64,000 nt of DNA from contig JARFJB010000821.1 of the NCBI GenBank assembly GCA_036346205.1, positions 2,491,722-2,555,721 of the forward strand. The letters run 5' to 3'. The position numbers and the translations under genes are program-made. Of this stretch, positions 58,462 through 64,000 are shown piece by piece; the first letter of the stretch is position 1; every line of letters begins with the position of its first letter. The notes beneath the pieces were generated by a model. That model ran no database searches. It was not told the origin of the DNA and saw nothing but the letters and a program-made list of their open reading frames with translations. This DNA is from Vesta saturnalis. Its lineage: Eukaryota > Arthropoda > Insecta > Coleoptera > Lampyridae.

Positions 58462-58847
58462 ATATCATATCAATGTGTTTATCTAGACATACTCTACGAA
58501 AAATTGCAGAAGAAATCCAGGTCCGTATTTAAAAAAAAATAAGTTGAGGGTGGCCCTGGAAAGACAAAACGTCGCAATAAAATTTTTGGCACGGGAAGTT
58601 ATAGAAAACTACATTTAGTAAAAAAAAAGTTTAGATACATTTTTTTTATATCTTTTAAAATATTACCACTAGAGTTAAAAAACGAAATTGAGCATTTTCT
58701 GATTTTGTCGAATAGCTCCGAAACTAGTCGCACATTTTTGAACTTCTTGTTGTCCGTCAAAACACCAATATTTTTCCCTATTTAACCGACTCCATATCTT
58801 TTATGGTTTGGGAGATCGCTGTATAGGAAATTGAAATCCGCCACACA

Positions 58848-58853
<6 letters not shown>

Positions 58854-58934
<81 letters not shown>

Positions 58935-58940
58935 ATATAC
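58854..58940. repeat. (TA)n microsatellite
   Basis: It lies between the right end of the composite mariner-like element and a solo mariner-type end. Confidence 0.95.
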
Positions 58941-59015
58941 AGGGTGTCACAGAATAACTATTACTAATTTTCAGAAACGATAGAGGAGACTTAAAGAAAC
59001 ATTTTTTATTAATAA
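58941..59015 (+). repeat. Solo mariner-type terminal end
   Basis: CAGGGTGTCACAGAATAACT preceded by TA looks like one TIR. No partner was found. Confidence 0.45.
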
Positions 59016-59335
59016 ACTAGTGTCCGGAATTTCCGGTTCCTCAAAACCAAACTTTGTATTACCTGGCGAAGCAACAAGATGCAGAGAGACGTTAACTATG
59101 CCTGCAATGTCATAAATTGTTATTGTGCTTTCAGTATTATTAGTTATTGTAGAATCAGATGCTGAATGTAGATTATGGCTACAGGCGAGGGAAAGGATAA
59201 TATTGTTACGCCATTTTCTTTGCTATAATCTAGAGCATCTATCGTAAATGTGAAAACGTGAAATCATCTAGAAGCAGCGCAGGTGGGCGCTTTCTTGAAG
59301 TTTTGGTATGCTTGAAAAAATGTTTCATGAATTAC
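59016..59335 (-). pseudogene. Pogo-like transposase fragment, inverted
   Basis: About 320 bp is the reverse complement of about 60895-61190, the 3' part of the pogo-like transposase (shared words include GATGCAGAGAGACGTTAAC and CATGAATTACAG). It is a separate partial copy or an inverted duplication beside the main element. It is not functional. Confidence 0.8.
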
Positions 59336-59741
59336 AGAAAATGATAAGCCTTCATCCAGTTTTTGATTTTTCAGTGTTGAAGTTTCTCCGTTTCTAAATT
59401 GAAACTGGCTAGGTCAAAGCTTGTATCAGTAACTGGAAACCTCAAGCATCTGAAACGACAACAGTAATTGTATCAGATAATATAACGTCTAGATAAAACT
59501 TGTTACGATTTTTTTAAATAAATTTTGCAAAGCTTTCACTACTCACATTTCATTCTTGAAACTAGCGAATGTAAAGTTTTAACCTTTTAATTTAAATTGT
59601 AATGTCGACTGACAGATTTCAAACCTTAACAAAAAATATTTCTACTATGTAACGAAGCTTTTAACATAGTGATAGATTAATGTCTTTCACTTATCAGTGG
59701 TTTATTGCACAGACATAAAAAATAAAAAACCACAAAGACTA
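59336..59741. other. No gene recognised
   Basis: A short AT-rich stretch before the pogo-like element. Confidence 0.5.
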
Positions 59742-62122
59742 GGGGTGTCTGGGGTTAGTTGGCTACAGGGGTAGCATACATATATCGAAAAATAAAAACC
59801 GCATAATGATAAATTTCATTTCGGTACATACACTGCCCGCCCGATGAGCAGTGACAGTTTAGTTGTGTTTCGTTCATTTTCACAGTAGGAAAGTAAATTT
59901 TAATTCAATACTTATACGGAATATTTTACTAATGAGTAACAATTGCATCTGGAAATTTATCAGAGATTTGTATCAGGGTTGCATATCCATTGATTTTATA
60001 TGACAAAAGAGATATGTTGAGCGATTTTCACTCAAATAAATAGTTAATCAAAGATGTCGAGTTGAGGCAAGTTGGCACAAGCAATGCGGGTTATGTTGAC
60101 ACGTTATGTCATTCTTCCTCGTAGAATTATGATTTTTTTATATTACTTTGGTCATTAATTATTACGATTTACAGAATGAGGAATTACAAGGGAAAATCGC
60201 AGAGCTTCTACGCCACCTGACATCCTTCTCCGGGCCATTAAATTAGTAAAAAATAAGGGCAAATTCATTAGGAGTGTGGCGAGTGAATTTGAAATTACAT
60301 TTAAGTCTTTGACAAGATTTTGCACGAATTTCCACGACAATTTAGTAGAGGTTGGTTTTAAAAAGCCATGGTGGGTTGGTTCGATTCTCTTAATTATTGG
60401 AGAACTTTATTTCCGAAAAGCTAAATTATCATTTTCATAAAGTCTGGTTGGTTCGTAAATATTTTCAGACTTTGCTGGAGTGACCTGGTTTTTGACGTAT
60501 TTAAAAAGAAGCAGCGTTTTGAGTATCAGAAAACCAGAAAGTATAAGTGTGGCTCGAGCTCCTAGCATTTTTTGACAATTTGCAAACTGTTTCGTACCGT
60601 TTGAACCTTTCTCTCAGTAACATGGAATATGGATGAGACAGGGATCGCGACAGTACAAAATCCTAACAGAGCAGTAGTATGTCGGGGATACAAACAGATT
60701 GGAAGATTCGTATCTGCTGAAAGAGGCACTTTAGTAACTCTGGCGTTTTCTGTCTCAGCTAATGGGAATGCAATTCCCCTTTCTTCATCTTTCCAAGGCT
60801 CAACTTCTCACTTCTTAAATAATGGACCTCCAAGGAGCGAAGGTGTAGCCAATCCACCGTGCTGGATGAAGGATTATAATTTGCTGTAATTCATGAAACA
60901 TTTTTTCAAGCATACCAAGACTTCCAGAAAACGCCTATCTCCGCTGCTTCTCGATGATTTCACGTTTTTACATTGACGATATATGTTCTAGATTATAGTA
61001 ATGAAAATCGCGTAACAATATTATCCTTTCCCTCGACTGTAGTCATAATCTACATTTAATATCTGATTCTTGAATAACTAATAATCCTGAAAGCACAATG
61101 ACAATTTATGACATCCCAGGCATGTTAACTTCTCTCTGCATCTTGTTGCTTCGCCAGCTAATAGGAAGTTTGGTTTTAAGGAACCGGAATTTTTCCATTC
61201 GATAGAGACATTTTTAGAGAAGTTGAATTCATGCCAGGTTTTGTAACTGGCTTCCCAGACGGTTGCTAATACATTAACAAATGATTCCAATGTTGAAAAT
61301 CGACCGAGCGAGTCGGAGTCTAATGAAGTCAAACCCAGAGCAGCAAGAAACTCTCCGCTAAATACGCTCTCTCCTCCTGCAACGGAACACGATATTCGAC
61401 CGTTTCCTAAAGCACCACCACGGAAAAAGGGAATATCAAGAATAAAATGATCTACAGCAATTCTCACTGATATTCCTGCAAAGGAGGCTTTAGTCCAGGA
61501 ACAAGCACAAAACAAGAAAAAAGAAGTTTAAAGCAGCAGAGTGTGATTGGTAGTGTGAAGCGCAATATTTGTAAATCCAAACTTCAGAATAATAAAAAGA
61601 AGAAGCATATCACTGCTGTAGATGACACTGATTCAGAACGTGAGGAAGAAACTTTTTGCTTAGTGTACTGGGACAGTTTTTCCAACAGCCTTCCTGGAGA
61701 AAAGTGGATACAGTGCACATGTCACATGTGAGCACATAACGTGTGCGCTAATGATTCCCTTTCTTATGTGTGCCACACTACAATTACGATTATGAATACG
61801 TTCTTTATTCAGAATGTGAACATATTGTACTAGTTATTTTTTCAATATATCGTTTATATTGATATAGTCATTCATTTTTTGAATAATGTGTAAATTTTTA
61901 TATATGTATTAATATACTACACGTTGTGTGTCAACTACCCTGACGTCGGGTTAAGTTGGCACGTTAACTGCGTTGAAAAGAAATTAAAACAGCTCATATA
62001 TCTTTGCAGCAAAACATTTTTCTAGTAAGTTACATGTTGAATAGATGGTAATGCAAAATGATTATAATAACCAAAAGGAAAAATGAAATATAAAATGGGT
62101 GGCTATTAGCTCCAGTGTCCCC
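59742..62122 (+). mobile_element. Pogo-like DNA transposon
   Basis: The left end GGGGTGTCTGGGGTTAGTTG (59742, TA outside) and the right end, inverse of GGGGACACTGGAGCTAATAG (to 62122), are imperfect TIRs. Several subterminal AAGTTGGCAC words occur (near 60070 and 61955). Length is about 2.4 kb. The interior encodes a broken DDE transposase with an extra zinc-finger tail. Confidence 0.75.
60176..61797 (+). pseudogene. Pogo-like transposase with C-terminal Cys/His finger, broken
   Basis: The start at 60176 (MRNYK) is followed, through frameshifts, by a psq-type HTH region (AIKLVKNKGKFIRSVASEFEIT) and a CENP-B-like second DNA-binding part (IRKPESISVARA). An intact catalytic stretch follows at 60629-60889: MDETGIATVQNPNRAV (first Asp), IGRFVSAERGTLVTLAFSVSANG, NNGPPRSEGVANP. 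The LLLDD (second Asp) sits near 60945. The third catalytic region is damaged. Around 61645-61790 is a PHD-like tail: CLV, PGEKWIQCTCHM, AHNVC, YVCH. DNA binding plus excision would occur in the nucleus. Many indels make it dead. Confidence 0.82.
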
Positions 62123-62381
62123 AATAAGTTCTCAATATTTATTAGCGGAAGTCGTTATAAACGTTTATTTATATTTTAAACATGCAGCATGAAATGCATT
62201 TTTTTGTTAATTACAAAACACCCCCACTATACTACGCTTCATTCATGTTCTTCCTCACGAGAATTTTTTTGCACCGTTCATGGTTATCGATTTTTTTCTT
62301 GTATCGGAGTTACAACGGTGAATCATAGTTAAAGTTTTTACATTTTTTTGTATAATTAGTATAACTTCAAAAAGCTCATTA
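62123..62381. other. No gene recognised
   Basis: A short spacer between the pogo-like element and the LRR pseudogene. Confidence 0.5.
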
Positions 62382-62760
62382 CAATGCTCAACGTCCAGTT
62401 TTACTAATATTACAGTGTTGCTAAACAATAAACGGTTATATATCACCAGATACCATTAAATTTAAAGGTCGATTAGACGACATAAGAATGAATAATCATA
62501 ACATTTCTGATCTAACCGAGGTGCGATACAAAATATTATGGGCCAATTTAACATTTATTTTAGAAAAAATAACATCAGAGTATAAGGGAGGAAGCATTTC
62601 TCAATCTTGCAGGTGTTGAATTATTCGATTTAACGGACAGTAAAATATTGTGGATCAGTAACCGTTCTTTCTGCATTACTAACCCAACCGTTAATGTGAC
62701 TAACTTAGCTAAAAGGGCAATTACAACAATAGTTCTGAGAGCAATTTGAATTTTCACCCT
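62382..62760 (+). pseudogene. LRR protein pseudogene, paralogue of 13305-14351
   Basis: About 380 bp is clearly homologous at nucleotide level to the first third of the LRR gene, from the first cysteine (TTACAATGCTC against TTGCAATGCTC) through the cap and first two LRRs. Shared words include TATATCACC and CCATTAAATTTAA, then GTGGATCAGT. Reading frame is lost by small indels and stops. The rest, including the C-terminal cap and the signal peptide, is absent or unrecognisable. It shows that the LRR gene belongs to a locally duplicated family. Confidence 0.82.
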
Positions 62761-64000
62761 CAACTGTCGGATGTACTATCCTCTATTTTGTGTTTTTTAC
62801 GGTGGGTGTTATAAACATAAGTTCACAACATAAGTTCACAAAAGTGCCGGAAGTTGGTTTGTATTTAATTAGCCGCTTCACTTATTAAATTTCTTCTTAA
62901 TAGCCGCAAAGTTAACCAGGTACGCTAACTTGATTATATTTTGTTGCTTTTTGGAGTTAAAAACATTCTTGTGCAAAGGTTGTATATTTACAGTTACTTT
63001 TTGAATATCTTGATTTCATCAAATTTTGTTTAAAATGGTTAGGGTTCTTAGGGTCAAGATACTATCCCAGCATTCGCCTAAATAGCGGCACATGATGTTC
63101 GTCTGCACAGTTATCATGTCATTATGACATATGAGGAACACCCCCTGCAAAAGCCTAATGTAAGGTATGACGGTATAACATTAAATGGCGTCAAATTGTA
63201 ACAACAATAAAAATAAAGCCAATTTATTATAACAATAAATAATGTGGTGATAGGTTTTAGAAAATTTAAATGTTATACTAAAGTTCAAGTTTAATAAAAA
63301 CTCTTATGGTGATGTAATTTGTATAATGATTAAACGCCAATTGTAATATCTCTAACTGTGATGATGTAATCTGAACGAGATAATTCATAAATAATGAAAT
63401 TAGGTAAAGTTCTCCCTAAACACAAATCGTATAACTTAATGGAGATACTAACCTTTCACCACTAATTGTGCCGTCTCGACTCCAATCGGTAGATTAAGAA
63501 AAGGGCAGGTTCTAATATACTGATTTGCTTATATACCTGAAATGCTGCTTGCTTCCCATCTGCTTAATTATTTTCTCTTCACTACATTAATAAAAAATGC
63601 AATGTAAACAATAAAATGATACCTCGAGCGTCACGTTGTCTTCAGTTATTAATATTCGGAAAAACAACGAAACCGAGTTCGTAAATAATAAAACATTCAT
63701 CAAAATTAAAATAAAATTACAAGATACACTTACGTTTATTTAATCTCCAATTGAAAGGATTATGTCAAAGAGGTCTTGGAACAGTTCTATTTTATTACCG
63801 CTGGTAACACATGAAACAGAATGGTGAACTTGGTGAGGTCATTATCTTGATAATTTATTCTTAATATATTGTGTCCATAAATTTAATGCATTTCTTTGAA
63901 GTTTAAGTATGTAAAACTTGCGTTGTAGAATGTAATCCAAATAATAGTTCCATTAAAATTAAAAAAATAGCAAAATAGGGCAAAAGTAGTAAAATAGTGC
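62761..64000. other. No gene recognised
   Basis: AT-rich noncoding DNA to the window end. Confidence 0.5.

Larger units (their letters stand above)
53077..58853. mobile_element. Composite head-to-head mariner-like element, with nested insertions
   Basis: A left arm (53077-53490) and a right arm (58035-58094 plus 58477-58853) are inverted repeats. Shared words include GCGGATTTCAATTTCC, GCGACGTTTTGTCTTTC and AAATACGGACCTGGATTT. A minus-strand transposase piece adjoins the left arm and a plus-strand copy adjoins the right arm, so both point their 3' ends outward. A LINE lies between them and a short retroposon interrupts the right arm. TA is at the outer ends. Confidence 0.75.

Overview
This is an AT-rich piece of arthropod, almost certainly insect, nuclear genome. 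The evidence is the animal-type transposon families (Tc1, mariner, DD41D mariner-like, pogo-like, jockey/CR1-like LINE, Penelope-like), an intronless secreted leucine-rich-repeat gene, long (TA)n microsatellites and a complex satellite. There are no bacterial operons, rRNA genes or CRISPR arrays. I cannot name the species; a beetle or other endopterygote would fit.

Only one convincing intact host gene is visible: a 348-residue secreted LRR protein at 13305-14351 (+). A broken relative lies at 62382-62760 (+). One GC-rich, well-spliced candidate internal exon lies at 38145-38236 (-). Almost everything else that can be recognised is mobile or repetitive DNA.

Layout. 1-2640: a SINE-like copy with perfect 14-bp target-site duplications (TSDs) and a terminal-inverted-repeat (TIR) DNA transposon remnant. 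2764-4083: a long foldback element between microsatellites. 4151-4375: the GIY-YIG endonuclease end of a Penelope-like element. 6950-10795: a rearranged mariner-like element in which the transposase DNA-binding (HTH) coding segment is amplified into about nine tandem units. 10905-12760: a young DD41D element with about 97% identical long TIRs and a single premature stop. 13305-14351: the LRR gene. 14480-21900: a satellite with a trimeric higher-order repeat of about 390 bp, invaded by a Tc1 element at 19431-20858. 22336-22467: a second SINE copy with a perfect 15-bp TSD. 22903-23080: a small hairpin element. 24480-31760: two further DD41D elements inside a large inverted duplication. 32896-34940: a 5'-truncated LINE (-). 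41640-42110: a hexanucleotide microsatellite. 44911-45189 and 58095-58461: two copies of a short palindromic element with 14-15 bp TSDs. 45867-47067: a classic DD34D mariner. 51253-53054 and 53077-58853: two further mariner-like elements, the second a head-to-head composite holding another LINE copy. 59742-62122: a pogo-like element with a C-terminal zinc-finger remnant.

The elements record an order of events: Tc1 went into the satellite, the short retroposon into a mariner TIR, and mariner-like elements repeatedly sit against (TA)n runs. The observations most worth checking are the HTH-derived tandem array, the short retroposon with hairpin core and long TSDs, the small tRNA-derived SINE, the DD41D assemblage with nested TIR architecture, and the LRR gene/pseudogene pair. 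No cooperative, operon-like system was found.
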